This document shows positions 34,069-43,082 of a stretch of DNA of 64,000 nucleotides, piece after piece. Every line of letters starts with the position of its first letter. Within the stretch, counting starts at the first letter, position 1. Below the pieces are notes generated by a model that saw only the letters and a list, made by a program, of their open reading frames with translations, ran no database searches and had not been told where the DNA came from. This DNA is from Clostridia bacterium. Its GTDB lineage: Bacteria; Bacillota; Clostridia; Oscillospirales; CAG-382. The position numbers and the translations under genes are program-made. The stretch is from positions 1 to 64,000 of the forward strand of contig JAFQAP010000004.1 of NCBI GenBank assembly GCA_017399965.1, written 5' to 3'.

Positions 34069-35283
34069 ATGAAACTTATTTCCGGCGGTATTTGTGCCGC
34101 AAAAGGATTTAAAGCAAGCGGTATTCATTGCGGAATACGTAAAAACCGCACCAAAAAGGATCTCGCTCTTATTGTGAGTGATGTTCCCGCCAGCGCCGCT
34201 GCCGTATATACCACAAATCTTGTAAAGGGTGCGCCTTTGCTTCTTAATATGCGTAACCTTTCCGACGGAAAGGCACAAGCTGTTATCTGTAACAGCGGTA
34301 ACGCAAATACCTGTAATGCAAACGGAATTCAGATAGCAAAAGAAATGTGCTCTCTTGTATCCAACGCTACCGGTATTTCCGCAAGCGATGTTGTTGTTGC
34401 TTCCACCGGTGTTATCGGACAGCCTTTGGATATTACCCCTATTGCCAACGGTATGGCGGAGCTGACCGCAGGACTTTCCTATGACGGAAGCAACGATGCG
34501 GCTACGGCTATAATGACGACTGATACCGTTTCGAAGGAAGTGGCAGTTGAATTTGAAGTTTCCGGCAAGGTGTGCCGTATAGGCGGTATTGCAAAAGGAA
34601 GCGGAATGATACATCCAAACATGGCAACAATGCTTGTATTTATTACAACCGACTGCGCGATCGCTCCCCATATGCTTCAGAAGGCACTTTCTGGCGATAT
34701 AAAAAATACATTCAATATGGTAAGCGTTGACGGCGACACCTCCACCAACGATATGGTTACCGTACTTGCCAACGGTATGGCGGGTAACGAAGTCATTACC
34801 GAAGAAAACAAAGATTATACCGTGTTTATGAAGGCTTTGAATACCATTACGGTAAATCTTTGCAGAATGATAGCCGGAGATGGCGAAGGTGCCACTAAGC
34901 TGTTGGAATGCGTTGTAAGCGGTGCAAACGACGAAGAAACCGCAAAGATTTGCGCAAAGAGCGTTATTTGCTCCAGCCTGCTTAAAGCAGCAATGTTCGG
35001 CGCAGATGCCAACTGGGGCCGTGTTTTGTGCGCCATCGGCTATAGCGGTGCGGCTGTTGACGTCAGCAAAATAGACGTTTCCTTCAAGAGCTGCAAGGGC
35101 GAGATTCCGGTTTGCAAAAACGGTGCGGGAGTCCCCTTCTCCGAAGAAAAAGCGAAAGAGATCCTGCTTGAAAAAGAGATTTGTATTATCATTTCTGTGG
35201 GCAGCGGTGAGTTTTCCGCTACTGCCTGGGGCTGTGATCTTACCTACGATTACGTAAAGATAAACGGCGATTACCGCACATAA
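34069..35283 (+). CDS. argJ: Ornithine acetyltransferase / N-acetylglutamate synthase
   Basis: The 404-residue precursor has the self-cleavage site KGSGMIHPNMATML; cleavage between Ala186 and Thr187 yields two chains and makes Thr187 the nucleophile. ArgJ moves acetyl groups from N-acetylornithine to glutamate and so recycles acetate; some members also use acetyl-CoA. Its presence explains why the operon contains no argA or argE. Ribosome site AAGGAG lies 10 nt before the ATG. Confidence 0.96.
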   Translation: MKLISGGICAAKGFKASGIHCGIRKNRTKKDLALIVSDVPASAAAVYTTNLVKGAPLLLNMRNLSDGKAQAVICNSGNANTCNANGIQIAKEMCSLVSNATGISASDVVVASTGVIGQPLDITPIANGMAELTAGLSYDGSNDAATAIMTTDTVSKEVAVEFEVSGKVCRIGGIAKGSGMIHPNMATMLVFITTDCAIAPHMLQKALSGDIKNTFNMVSVDGDTSTNDMVTVLANGMAGNEVITEENKDYTVFMKALNTITVNLCRMIAGDGEGATKLLECVVSGANDEETAKICAKSVICSSLLKAAMFGADANWGRVLCAIGYSGAAVDVSKIDVSFKSCKGEIPVCKNGAGVPFSEEKAKEILLEKEICIIISVGSGEFSATAWGCDLTYDYVKINGDYRT

Positions 35284-35292
35284 GGAGCTTTT

Positions 35293-36162
35293 ATGAACAA
35301 CGAAAATGTTTTTTCCAACGCACAGCGCGCCGAAGTACTTACTGCGGCTTTACCCTATATACGCCGTTATAACGGAAAGTGCGTTGTTGTAAAATACGGC
35401 GGTAACGCCATGATAAACCAGCAACTCAAAGAGCAGGTTATGGAAGATATCGTTCTTTTGTGGCTTATCGGAGTAAAAGTAGTGCTGGTGCACGGCGGCG
35501 GTCCGGAAATAAGCGATACAATGGCAAAACTGGGCAAAAAAGCTGAATTTGTCAATGGATTACGTGTTACCGATAAAGAAACCGTAGATATAGTTCAAAT
35601 GGTTTTGGCAGGCAAAGTAAACAAAACTCTTGTTAATATGCTGGAAATGAAGGGCGGAAAAGCCATGGGTATTTCCGGTATCGACGGCAGATTGATAGAA
35701 GCAGAGTTCAAGGATGAAAGATTAGGATACGTCGGAAATATTACCAACATAAATATTCAGCCCGTAACCGATCTTTTGGAAAAAGGCTATATCCCCGTTG
35801 TTTCCACCGTTGCATGCGATGAAAACGGAAATATCTATAATATAAACGGCGATACTGCTGCCGCACATATTGCAGGCGCTCTTGAAGCTGAGCGTCTTAT
35901 AATGATGACGGATATTGCCGGAATTCTCCGCGATAAAGACGATCCCTCCACTCTTATTCCCAAGATAACAGTTGAAGAAGCAAGATCTCTTTACGAACAA
36001 AACGTTATCTCCGGCGGTATGATACCCAAGGTGGATTGCTGTATAGATGCACTCAGCCACGGTGTTAATAACGTTGTTATAATGGACGGACGTATTCCCC
36101 ACTCCATTCTTATGGAGCTTCTTACCGACGAAGGCGCCGGTACTATGGTTACGAAAGGTTGA
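35293..36162 (+). CDS. argB: Acetylglutamate kinase
   Basis: The 289-residue amino-acid kinase has the Gly-rich VVKYGGNAM, VLVHGGGPEIS and NINGDTAAAHIAGAL nucleotide/substrate blocks. It phosphorylates N-acetylglutamate. In many bacteria the N-terminal helix mediates feedback inhibition by arginine through hexamer formation; a similar 20-residue N-terminal stretch is present here, so feedback control is likely. TAAGGAG lies 6 nt before the start. Confidence 0.97.
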   Translation: MNNENVFSNAQRAEVLTAALPYIRRYNGKCVVVKYGGNAMINQQLKEQVMEDIVLLWLIGVKVVLVHGGGPEISDTMAKLGKKAEFVNGLRVTDKETVDIVQMVLAGKVNKTLVNMLEMKGGKAMGISGIDGRLIEAEFKDERLGYVGNITNINIQPVTDLLEKGYIPVVSTVACDENGNIYNINGDTAAAHIAGALEAERLIMMTDIAGILRDKDDPSTLIPKITVEEARSLYEQNVISGGMIPKVDCCIDALSHGVNNVVIMDGRIPHSILMELLTDEGAGTMVTKG

Positions 36163-36167
36163 AACCA

Positions 36168-37340
36168 ATGAACAGCTTTATTGCAAAGGATAAAGAATAT
36201 GTTGCAGGAACATACGGTCGTTTTCCTCTTGAGCTTACAGAGGGAAAAGGCTGTATCGTGAAAGATATAAACGGTAAGGAATATATTGATATGGGTTCCG
36301 GAATCGGCGTTACTGCTTTCGGTTATGCCGACGAGGAATGGACAAAAGCAGTTACCGCACAAGCCTGCAGATTACAGCACACCTCTAATCTTTATTATAC
36401 CGAGCCTTGCGCTTTACTTGCGGAGGCTCTGTGCCAAAAAACGGGAATGAAAAAGGTTTTCTTTTCCAATTCCGGCGCAGAGGCTAACGAATGTGCCATT
36501 AAGGTTGCAAGAAAGTATTCCGCGCAGAAAAAGGGCGATGAATTCTATACTATCATCACTTTAAAAAATAGCTTTCACGGCAGAACGCTTACTACCCTTT
36601 CCGCTACCGGGCAGGACGTGTTCCACAAGCTGTTTAATCCTCTTACACCGGGTTTTGCCCACGTAGCGGCAAATGATACGCAAGAGCTTATTAACGCCGT
36701 AGAGGCTCTTAAGCCCGCAGGTATAATGCTTGAAATGGTGCAGGGCGAAGGCGGTGTTATCCCTCTTGATAAAGAATTTGTTATTACAGCACAGCGTCTT
36801 GCTACAGAAAATGATATTCCTCTTATAATCGACGAAGTACAGACCGGAAACGGCAGAACGGGATCGCTTTACGCTTATATGCAGTTTGGAATTACACCCG
36901 ATATCGTTTCTACTGCAAAGGGCTTGGGCGGCGGACTTCCCATCAGCGCAACGATGATGAGCGAAAAGGTACAGTACGTGCTGGGACCTTCAGACCACGG
37001 CTCCACCTACGGCGGTAACCCCGTGTGCTGTGCAGGCGCGTTAAGCGTTATAAGCCGTCTGGACGAAGCTTTTCTTAAGGACGTGAGATCCAAAAGCGAA
37101 TACGTTTTCGCTTCCCTTGCGGATGCAGATGGCGTTGAGAGCGTAAGCGGTATGGGACTTATGATCGGTATTAAGACAAAGGGCAACGCAAAAGAGATCG
37201 TTAACAAGTGTATGGAAAACGGTGTTCTTTGCCTTACCGCAAAGGATAAGGTTCGTTTGCTTCCTCCCCTTAATATTCCTATGCCCGCTCTTGAAAAGGC
37301 GGTAAACGTCATTAAGACAGTATGTAAGGAGATAATGTAA
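36168..37340 (+). CDS. argD: Acetylornithine aminotransferase
   Basis: The 390-residue class-III aminotransferase has [33 protein letters not shown] (the Asp that holds the pyridine nitrogen) and the PLP lysine in [11 protein letters not shown]. It converts N-acetylglutamate semialdehyde to N-acetylornithine. The ATG at 36168 is preferred over the in-frame TTG at 36159, because AAAGG (36154-36158) lies 9 nt before the former and touches the latter. The TAA overlaps the argF ATG. Confidence 0.96.
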   Translation: MNSFIAKDKEYVAGTYGRFPLELTEGKGCIVKDINGKEYIDMGSGIGVTAFGYADEEWTKAVTAQACRLQHTSNLYYTEPCALLAEALCQKTGMKKVFFSNSGAEANECAIKVARKYSAQKKGDEFYTIITLKNSFHGRTLTTLSATGQDVFHKLFNPLTPGFAHVAANDTQELINAVEALKPAGIMLEMVQGEGGVIPLDKEFVITAQRLATENDIPLIIDEVQTGNGRTGSLYAYMQFGITPDIVSTAKGLGGGLPISATMMSEKVQYVLGPSDHGSTYGGNPVCCAGALSVISRLDEAFLKDVRSKSEYVFASLADADGVESVSGMGLMIGIKTKGNAKEIVNKCMENGVLCLTAKDKVRLLPPLNIPMPALEKAVNVIKTVCKEIM

Positions 37341-38329
37341 TGGAACAGTTTAAAGACAGAAGCTTTTTAAAGCTGCTTGACTATACACCCGAAGAAATAA
37401 ACGAACTGCTTAAGTTAAGCGCAGAGCTTAAGGCAAAGAAAAAAGCAGGTATTCCCCACAGAATGTGTGAAGGAAAAAGTATAGCTCTGGTTTTTGAAAA
37501 GACCAGCACCAGAACCCGCTGTGCTTTTGAGGTTGCGGCGGCTGATCTGGGTATGCACCCCGTTTATCTTGACCCTAAAGGTTCACAGATAGGCAAAAAG
37601 GAAAGTATTGCAGACACGGCAAGAGTTCTGGGCAGAATGTTTGACGGTATCGAGTACAGAGGATACGGACAGGAAATCGTTGAAGAGCTGGCGAAATATG
37701 CAGGCGTTCCCGTTTGGAACGGACTTACCAACGAATTCCACCCTACACAGATACTTGCGGATTTTCTTACTATTCAAGAGCATTGCGGAGAGCTGAAGGG
37801 CAAAAAGCTGGTTTATATGGGTGACGCCCGCTATAATATGGGTAATTCTCTTATGGTAGGCTGTGCAAAGATGGGTATGCATTTTGTTGCCTGCGCACCC
37901 GAAAAGTACTTCCCTAACCCCGAACTTGTTGACGAATGTAAAAAGATCGCTTCCGAAACGGGGGCTGTGCTTGAGTTTATCACCGACCCCAAAAAAGCTG
38001 TTGCAAACGCAGATGTAATATATACCGACGTTTGGGTTTCTATGGGTGAGCCCGACGAAGTCTGGAAGGAGCGTATTGAGGAGCTTACTCCTTACCGCGT
38101 TACCACCGAGCTTATGAACACAGCAGGCCCGCAGTGCCGCTTTATGCATTGCCTCCCCGCATTCCACGATCTTAAGACCACCACCGGCAAGGAAATATAC
38201 GAAAAGTTCGGTATCGACTGTATGGAGGTTACCGACGAGGTATTTGAAAGCAAAAATTCAATCGTCTTCGACGAAGCAGAAAACCGTATGCACACCATAA
38301 AAGCCGTAATGGCAGCAACACTTATATAA
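37340..38329 (+). CDS. argF: Ornithine carbamoyltransferase
   Basis: The 329-residue product carries the carbamoyl-phosphate motif STRTR, FHPTQ and the ornithine-loop HCLPAFHD. The Leu/Cys-Leu-Pro motif identifies it as ornithine rather than aspartate or succinylornithine transcarbamylase. It makes citrulline for ArgG at the head of the operon. No arcA or arcC is nearby, which supports a biosynthetic rather than a catabolic role. Last gene; a strong terminator follows. Confidence 0.96.
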   Translation: MEQFKDRSFLKLLDYTPEEINELLKLSAELKAKKKAGIPHRMCEGKSIALVFEKTSTRTRCAFEVAAADLGMHPVYLDPKGSQIGKKESIADTARVLGRMFDGIEYRGYGQEIVEELAKYAGVPVWNGLTNEFHPTQILADFLTIQEHCGELKGKKLVYMGDARYNMGNSLMVGCAKMGMHFVACAPEKYFPNPELVDECKKIASETGAVLEFITDPKKAVANADVIYTDVWVSMGEPDEVWKERIEELTPYRVTTELMNTAGPQCRFMHCLPAFHDLKTTTGKEIYEKFGIDCMEVTDEVFESKNSIVFDEAENRMHTIKAVMAATLI

Positions 38330-38331
38330 AT

Positions 38332-38366
38332 AAAGACCACCGAAATAAAATCGGTGGTCTTTTTTT
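38332..38366 (+). terminator. Terminator of the arginine operon
   Basis: AAAGACCACCGA (38332-38343) pairs with TCGGTGGTCTTT (38351-38362), then a T-run. It also faces the convergent M56 gene. Confidence 0.92.
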
Positions 38367-38369
38367 ACT

Positions 38370-40472
38370 TTAAAACCAGTAATCAAAATTATCTACAAAA
38401 TATTTATATCTTGAATAAGCACAGTTCCATTCAATGTTTCCGTAGCAACCAGCCTTCCAGCCATCATGCCACCCGTCAGGTTTTTCATCTGCTTCACACA
38501 GAATTCTTTTGGTTTGACTTGAGTGTGAGAAAAACGCATTAGTTCCTATAATCTGAACAGATTTAGATATGTAAATCAATCTCAAGCTATCTATCTGGTA
38601 AAAAGCTCCTGTGGCAATTTGAACTACACTGCCGGGGATGTATAATTGGGTTATTAACCAATTTGATCTGAAAGCATACGGACCAATTTTCTCTAAGCTA
38701 TTAGGTAATTTGAGTTCTTTTAAGTCGCAATATGCAAAAGCGCTTTCGCCAATCTCTTTTAATCCAAAAGAAAAATAAACATTGTCAATTCTGGCACTTT
38801 CAAAAGCACGAGCACCAATATGCGTTATGCTGCCAGGTATATAGACGCTGTTAAACCTCCCTTTTTCTCTAAAAGCAGAAAAGCCAATTTTTTTCACCGG
38901 CTTTCCATTATGAACTGAAGGTATAATAAGATCGGCAACATCACCATTATATTCAACAATACTATAATAGGATCCGTCGCTACTCAGTTCAAATTTCATA
39001 TAGGTAGATGGCGCGGGGAATGCATATGTTACGATTTTCGAAAGATAACAAACCGTACACCACTGTTTCTTCGTACCATCGCTATTAAGCTCGCCCGTTG
39101 CATAGGAATGTGCTGAAAAGTCTTGTTCCTCACCGCACCCACACTGCTGCCAATGCCCGGTTTCATCGTACGCCAATTCAAAAGAATGTTCGTGGGAAAC
39201 ATCTTCATCTTCTACAGGCGTTGACTCTTCTCCAGATTCTTCCTCACTCACTTCATCGGATATTTCTTCGCTTACGTCGGTATCCGAGGATTCGGAAGAA
39301 ACTTCATCACTTACCGAAACCTCACCGATGTATTCGCTGGTGTCTGATGAAGAAACATCGTTGGAAACATCGGTGTCGGAAGTATCTGAAGATTCGGTTT
39401 GGCGTGAATCTTCGGAAATGGTTTCGGATGTATCATTATCCGCTTTTCCCGGGCTTGTAAGAAACAATACACAAACTGTAACACAAACCAAAAGGGCGGA
39501 AATAATGACCCAAAATGCAGGTTTTCTATAATTCATTGTGTTTTTCACTCTGTTTTTCACTCCTATCTCGCCAAAAGCAAGAGGGCAAGCGGCGATATAA
39601 TTTTTGCGCACACTGCATTCCAGCAATGCGGTCGCATACGCCTTTCTCGCTTCGGCGCTCAAATCTTTTATAACCTTCTCGTCGCAAGCACTCTCGATAT
39701 CACGGCAAAGAAGGATATAAGCTACCCACACCAGAGGATTAAACCAATAAACCGAAAGAATGGCATAGCCAAACGGTTTGATCAAATGGTCTTTTCTTTT
39801 GATATGGGCGTTCTCGTGAGATACTACGCACTCTTCCGTTTCGGAAGAAAGGCCGAAAGGAAGATAAATACGGGGACGGAAAAAGCCAAGTATAAAGGGA
39901 GTATCAACTCTCTCGCTTTTGCGGACAGCGTTGCCACAAGGGATGGCGGAAGAAACGCGGTATTTAAGCAAAAGATAATTGATGCCCGCATAAGCCAACA
40001 AAAGCAGAGTACCGGAAAGCCAGATATAGCTTGCAACATCTATAACTTTTTGTAAAACGTTTTCTTCCGAAGGCTGCGCTGAAGACACTGTGTCCTTGAT
40101 TACGGGATTAAGACGGTCATCCAAAGCGCCGATACCGCTTTGAATATAATTATCGTCCGGCACGGTATCAACCGCGGGAGGAATAACTATATCATCATCG
40201 GCGGGAGGAACTGTATCGGCGGGAGGAACTGTATCTGCAGGTCCTTCGCCATACACAGCATCGGTATTTATCACTTCCCTGTTAAGAGAAAGAGAAAAGG
40301 GGCTTTCGATAGTAAAGGGCAAAAGCAGACGGAGTCCCACAAAAGACCAGAGAAGACAGCTTACCCATTTAGGGGCGCGTTTTCTGAAAACAAAGCGCAC
40401 AGCCAAGACCGCAACGATAAGCCAACTTGCGGTAATGCTTAAATTAAGTATTTCAAGAAAAAGTTTTGACAT
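38370..40472 (-). CDS. BlaR1-type M56 protease with BspA-like leucine-rich sensor
   Basis: The 700-residue product has the M56 protease core: helices near residues 12-29, 35-53, 145-170 and 318-338, zinc motif HENAH (219-223) and DIESACDEK (about 258-266), with the conserved CPLAFGEIGVKNRVKN before the last helix. The outside part is not a penicillin sensor. It consists of a Ser/Asp/Glu stalk (about 346-440), a Cys/His-rich module (HEHSFELAYDETGHWQQCGC) and about five BspA-type leucine-rich repeats (VYIPGSITHIGARAF, LKLPNSLEKIGPYAF). Between helices 2 and 3 lies the repeat DTVPPADTVPPAD. It probably senses a surface ligand and cleaves the BlaI partner encoded one base upstream. Confidence 0.87.
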   Translation of the reverse strand: MSKLFLEILNLSITASWLIVAVLAVRFVFRKRAPKWVSCLLWSFVGLRLLLPFTIESPFSLSLNREVINTDAVYGEGPADTVPPADTVPPADDDIVIPPAVDTVPDDNYIQSGIGALDDRLNPVIKDTVSSAQPSEENVLQKVIDVASYIWLSGTLLLLAYAGINYLLLKYRVSSAIPCGNAVRKSERVDTPFILGFFRPRIYLPFGLSSETEECVVSHENAHIKRKDHLIKPFGYAILSVYWFNPLVWVAYILLCRDIESACDEKVIKDLSAEARKAYATALLECSVRKNYIAACPLAFGEIGVKNRVKNTMNYRKPAFWVIISALLVCVTVCVLFLTSPGKADNDTSETISEDSRQTESSDTSDTDVSNDVSSSDTSEYIGEVSVSDEVSSESSDTDVSEEISDEVSEEESGEESTPVEDEDVSHEHSFELAYDETGHWQQCGCGEEQDFSAHSYATGELNSDGTKKQWCTVCYLSKIVTYAFPAPSTYMKFELSSDGSYYSIVEYNGDVADLIIPSVHNGKPVKKIGFSAFREKGRFNSVYIPGSITHIGARAFESARIDNVYFSFGLKEIGESAFAYCDLKELKLPNSLEKIGPYAFRSNWLITQLYIPGSVVQIATGAFYQIDSLRLIYISKSVQIIGTNAFFSHSSQTKRILCEADEKPDGWHDGWKAGCYGNIEWNCAYSRYKYFVDNFDYWF
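40200..40235 (-). repeat. Perfect 18-bp tandem duplication in the M56 gene
   Basis: GGCGGGAGGAACTGTATC occurs twice back to back (40200-40217 and 40218-40235), encoding two DTVPPA units in the extracytoplasmic loop. A degenerate third unit precedes it. The perfect identity suggests a recent slippage event, and copy number may vary between strains. Confidence 0.9.
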
Positions 40473-40473
40473 T

Positions 40474-40836
40474 TTACTTATCTCCGCGTTCTATGATCTT
40501 GCGGATATCATCTATATCCTTTTGAGAAAGCTTTTGATGCTTCGCAAATGCGGCGATAAACGCGGGCAAAGAGTTTTCGAAGCGCTTTTCAAACAGTTCG
40601 TCAAGTTCGGAAACCTGAATTTCGTCCTTACTTACAAGAGAACGGACAATAGAATTTTCATTTACGGCAACACCGCGCTCGCACAGGCGCTTTATAACCG
40701 TATATGTGGTTGTGCGGGACCATTCTAATTTCTCTTTGCATATAGCGGCAAGCGCAGAGCAAGAGATAGGCTCGTTTTCCCAAAGAATAAGGCAAAATCT
40801 GTATTCGCTTTCAAAAACTTTCGGTGTGTTTCCCAT
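40474..40836 (-). CDS. BlaI/MecI-family repressor, second copy
   Basis: The 120-residue winged-helix protein is a clear paralogue of the repressor at 2409: it shares LWENEPISCSALAAIC, SRTTTYTVIKRLCERG and SLPAFIAAFAK. The ATG at 40836 is chosen for AAGGGG 7 nt upstream; an in-frame ATG ten codons earlier has no ribosome site. It ends one base before the M56 gene, so the pair is translated together. The operator differs from that of the first copy, which suggests the two systems are insulated from each other. Confidence 0.92.
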   Translation of the reverse strand: MGNTPKVFESEYRFCLILWENEPISCSALAAICKEKLEWSRTTTYTVIKRLCERGVAVNENSIVRSLVSKDEIQVSELDELFEKRFENSLPAFIAAFAKHQKLSQKDIDDIRKIIERGDK

Positions 40837-40874
40837 GGTAGTACCCCTTAATTTTTGTCTAATCAATTCGACAC

Positions 40875-40907
40875 TTAGAGTCTAACACATTAAACACATT
40901 TTGTCAA
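40875..40907 (-). promoter_or_regulatory. Promoter and operator of the second BlaI/M56 pair
   Basis: On the reverse strand TTGACA (40902-40907), 17 bp, TAGACT (40879-40884). A perfect dyad TTAGA-C-TCTAA (40875-40885) covers the -10. The half-sites differ from TTTACA/TGTAAA at the first system. Confidence 0.65.
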
Positions 40908-40931
40908 TAGCTTTTTTAAAAATACCCCGGC

Positions 40932-40966
40932 AAAAAATAACGGCAGACTTTATATCTGCCGTTATT
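40932..40966 (-). terminator. Terminator of the GLUG-repeat gene
   Basis: AATAACGGCAGA (40936-40947) pairs with TCTGCCGTTATT (40955-40966); a run of A on the plus strand (40932-40937) gives a T tail on the minus strand. Confidence 0.85.
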
Positions 40967-40967
40967 T

Positions 40968-42224
40968 TTAATCTGTAAACGCGGAAATTCCCTTTGCTTC
41001 TTTAATATATGTGCCGTCTGCTTCGGAAAAAGCGTATTCGGAAACGGAAATTAAAAATCCGCATGAATCGAACTTGCTTTTAATATTGACAGCCGCAAAG
41101 CCACCGCTGAAATCTTTACCTTCCACAGCGCCTGCGTTATAACATCTTTCAAAGCTGTTGTTAGAAGCGTTTCCTGCGATTCCGCCGCATAAATTTGTTC
41201 CGTAAACACTCCCGGTATTATAACAATCCGTCATTTTTCCGCGGGTAACTTCACCGACAATCCCGCCTACCCAATCACCGTTACCGTCTACGGTAGATGA
41301 ATTTACACAATCTTCAATGTTATACCCGCCGGCGTATCCAACAATACCGCCGATACCGCATATCTTACTTTTAACTACGGCACAGCCCGAAATAATGGGA
41401 GTGTATTCGGGTAGATCGTAGTTTTTAATAGCGATTGAAGCAACAGCGCCGCCGGAGGTTATATAAGATTCTGCAATAATTACGTCTTTTACATTACCTT
41501 CGATAACACCGAACAGTCCGTCACCGTACAGCCCGAAAACTGCGTTTCCATTACCATCGAACGTGCCGAGAAAAGGAACGTCTTCTGTGCCGATACCTTC
41601 CCAGTAAACCGTTTCTTCATCGGGTGTTTGACCGTTTTGGATATTTGCAATTCTAATACTTTGTGAAAGGCAAATATATTTTCCTTCGTAATTGTTTCCC
41701 GAATTCACGGTATCTCTGAAATATGCAAGTTGTGAAGGCGTGGCGATAACAAACGGGTCGTTTGCGGTACCGCTTCCCTCTTCAAAGGAATTTGCGGCAT
41801 TTCCGTCCCAAACAGCATCCGTTACCTCGGGCACAGTGATCTGGGGAACGGTAATTGTCGGTTCAATTTCTTCGGAAACTTCTTGGGGAGTGCTTGTTTC
41901 TTCTTTAGGAGGAATTGAAGTATCCTCGGAATTTTCGCTGACATCATCGGAAACTTCGGGAACGAAAGAAATGTCGGGTAAACGAGACTCTTCTTCGGAT
42001 ATCTCCTCCGAAACGGTTTCGGAAATATCATCAAAAGAAACGTCATCCGTACTTTCCTTGCTTGTTTCAAAAGAAATTTCGCTTATTTCGGAAGCTTCGG
42101 AATATTTCGATATTTCTTTGGAATTTTCATTCTCGTCCGATAAAGCAAGCTTGACCGCAAATACGGTAATTATCACAAAGACTGCTGCTATTATTATAGA
42201 GTATAAAAGCTTTTTGTTTTTCAA
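40968..42224 (-). CDS. Membrane-anchored surface protein with GLUG-type repeats
   Basis: The 418-residue product has an N-terminal membrane segment (about residues 6-28), a Ser/Glu-rich stalk (about 30-130) and a beta-helix-like domain with GLUG-type repeats: GGIVGYAGG, GGIVGEVTRGKMTDCYNTGSV, GGIAGN and FERCYNAGAV. Such repeats occur in surface adhesins and IgA-protease-like proteins; ligand unknown. The stalk composition matches that of the M56/LRR protein next door, which suggests common surface display. No sorting motif. It lies 11 bp behind the PH-like gene. Confidence 0.8.
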   Translation of the reverse strand: MKNKKLLYSIIIAAVFVIITVFAVKLALSDENENSKEISKYSEASEISEISFETSKESTDDVSFDDISETVSEEISEEESRLPDISFVPEVSDDVSENSEDTSIPPKEETSTPQEVSEEIEPTITVPQITVPEVTDAVWDGNAANSFEEGSGTANDPFVIATPSQLAYFRDTVNSGNNYEGKYICLSQSIRIANIQNGQTPDEETVYWEGIGTEDVPFLGTFDGNGNAVFGLYGDGLFGVIEGNVKDVIIAESYITSGGAVASIAIKNYDLPEYTPIISGCAVVKSKICGIGGIVGYAGGYNIEDCVNSSTVDGNGDWVGGIVGEVTRGKMTDCYNTGSVYGTNLCGGIAGNASNNSFERCYNAGAVEGKDFSGGFAAVNIKSKFDSCGFLISVSEYAFSEADGTYIKEAKGISAFTD

Positions 42225-42235
42225 AATATTGTCCT

Positions 42236-42922
42236 TTATTCGGTAGTGTTATGTATTTGTTCGGGATATAAAAAAGGATGAACGTATCCGGGAACATGAG
42301 CTTTAATTCCCGTCTTATTTTCTGCGTATTCGATGAAATCACGCACCCAGGTCATACCTTCATAGTGTTCAACATTTGGTGTTGATAAAGGAAATACTAT
42401 GTAAAAATTAATTAGCTTTCCTTTAAGTTCTTTTTGGGCATTGGGTAAAGATTTGCACTCTGTATCGGAAAAATACACTTTATAAATTCTGCCTGTTTTT
42501 ATAAACCATTTGCCTCTCGAATAGCGGGAATAACGTCTATACTCCCGCTTATACATTACAAAAGAAAATCCGAAATCCTTTACTTGTGACCAAGGCATAA
42601 ATTGTCTTTTAAACAGTCCTTTTACGTGAATTCCGTCGGTATCAAAGATATAATCGGTCCTGAACAAACCGCAGTAGGAAACGAACCGCCATCCGGTAAC
42701 TGCAATAGCGATCAAAAGGAAAATTCCCACAAAAACCGTGCCGGCCGCAAGGGCGATTCTGCCCGGAGCGAAGGTTATCTCTTCAGGTAATATAACCATC
42801 GCAACGTACAGCATCAGAGAAGCGAATGCTATTAAAAAAGCAGCGGATATTCCGAAAATTACGGAAAGCATCACATCCGGCTCAAAAGTGGTATATGTTA
42901 CTTTTTCATTGCTGTTTTCCAT
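42236..42922 (-). CDS. Membrane protein with PH-like (YcxB-type) domain
   Basis: The 228-residue product has two N-terminal helices (about residues 18-44 and 56-78), then a domain that begins DYIFDTDGIHVKGLFKRQFMPWSQVKDF. That pattern is typical of YcxB-like/bacterial PH domains, where a strand pair is followed by the W..I segment. The remainder is basic and Tyr-rich. Function unknown. AAGGAGG lies 6 nt before the ATG. It is probably co-transcribed with the GLUG-repeat gene. Confidence 0.75.
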   Translation of the reverse strand: MENSNEKVTYTTFEPDVMLSVIFGISAAFLIAFASLMLYVAMVILPEEITFAPGRIALAAGTVFVGIFLLIAIAVTGWRFVSYCGLFRTDYIFDTDGIHVKGLFKRQFMPWSQVKDFGFSFVMYKREYRRYSRYSRGKWFIKTGRIYKVYFSDTECKSLPNAQKELKGKLINFYIVFPLSTPNVEHYEGMTWVRDFIEYAENKTGIKAHVPGYVHPFLYPEQIHNTTE

Positions 42923-42949
42923 TTGTTACCTCCTTGCTTTTGTAACTTG

Positions 42950-42978
42950 ATTATAACACGGTGATGATTACTTTGCAA
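42950..42978 (-). promoter_or_regulatory. Promoter of the PH-like gene
   Basis: On the reverse strand TTGCAA (42973-42978), 17 bp, TATAAT (42950-42955). It lies 14 bp after palindromic copy 2. Confidence 0.65.
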
Positions 42979-42991
42979 CACCTTTTACGAC

Positions 42992-43033
42992 AAATCACCC
43001 CAAGAAGCCTTACGGCTTCTCGGGGACCCCGAC
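42992..43033 (-). repeat. Dispersed palindromic element, copy 2
   Basis: On the reverse strand GTCGGGGT is followed by CCCCGAGAAGCC (43014-43025), loop GTAA, GGCTTCTTGGGG (42998-43009) and TGATTT. Compared with copy 1 (12437-12477), one stem pair changed T-A to C-G and one A-T became G-T, so pairing is kept in an RNA of this orientation. It begins at the end of a terminator T-run, just like copy 1. Confidence 0.75.
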
Positions 43034-43068
43034 AAAAAGCCTTTCTTCTACAATGAAGTAAGGCTTTT
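43034..43068 (-). terminator. Terminator of the ilv-leu operon and DUF815 gene
   Basis: AAAAGCCTT-T-CTTC (43035-43048) pairs with GAAG-T-AAGGCTTTT (43055-43068) with one T-T mismatch. On the minus strand a five-T tail follows and then the palindromic element. Confidence 0.85.
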
Positions 43069-43082
43069 AATGGTAAATATAA

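Noticed and set aside
38370..40472. True beta-lactam sensor BlaR1
   Set aside because: The outer part has no SxxK or KTG motifs; it is a Cys/His module and leucine-rich repeats.
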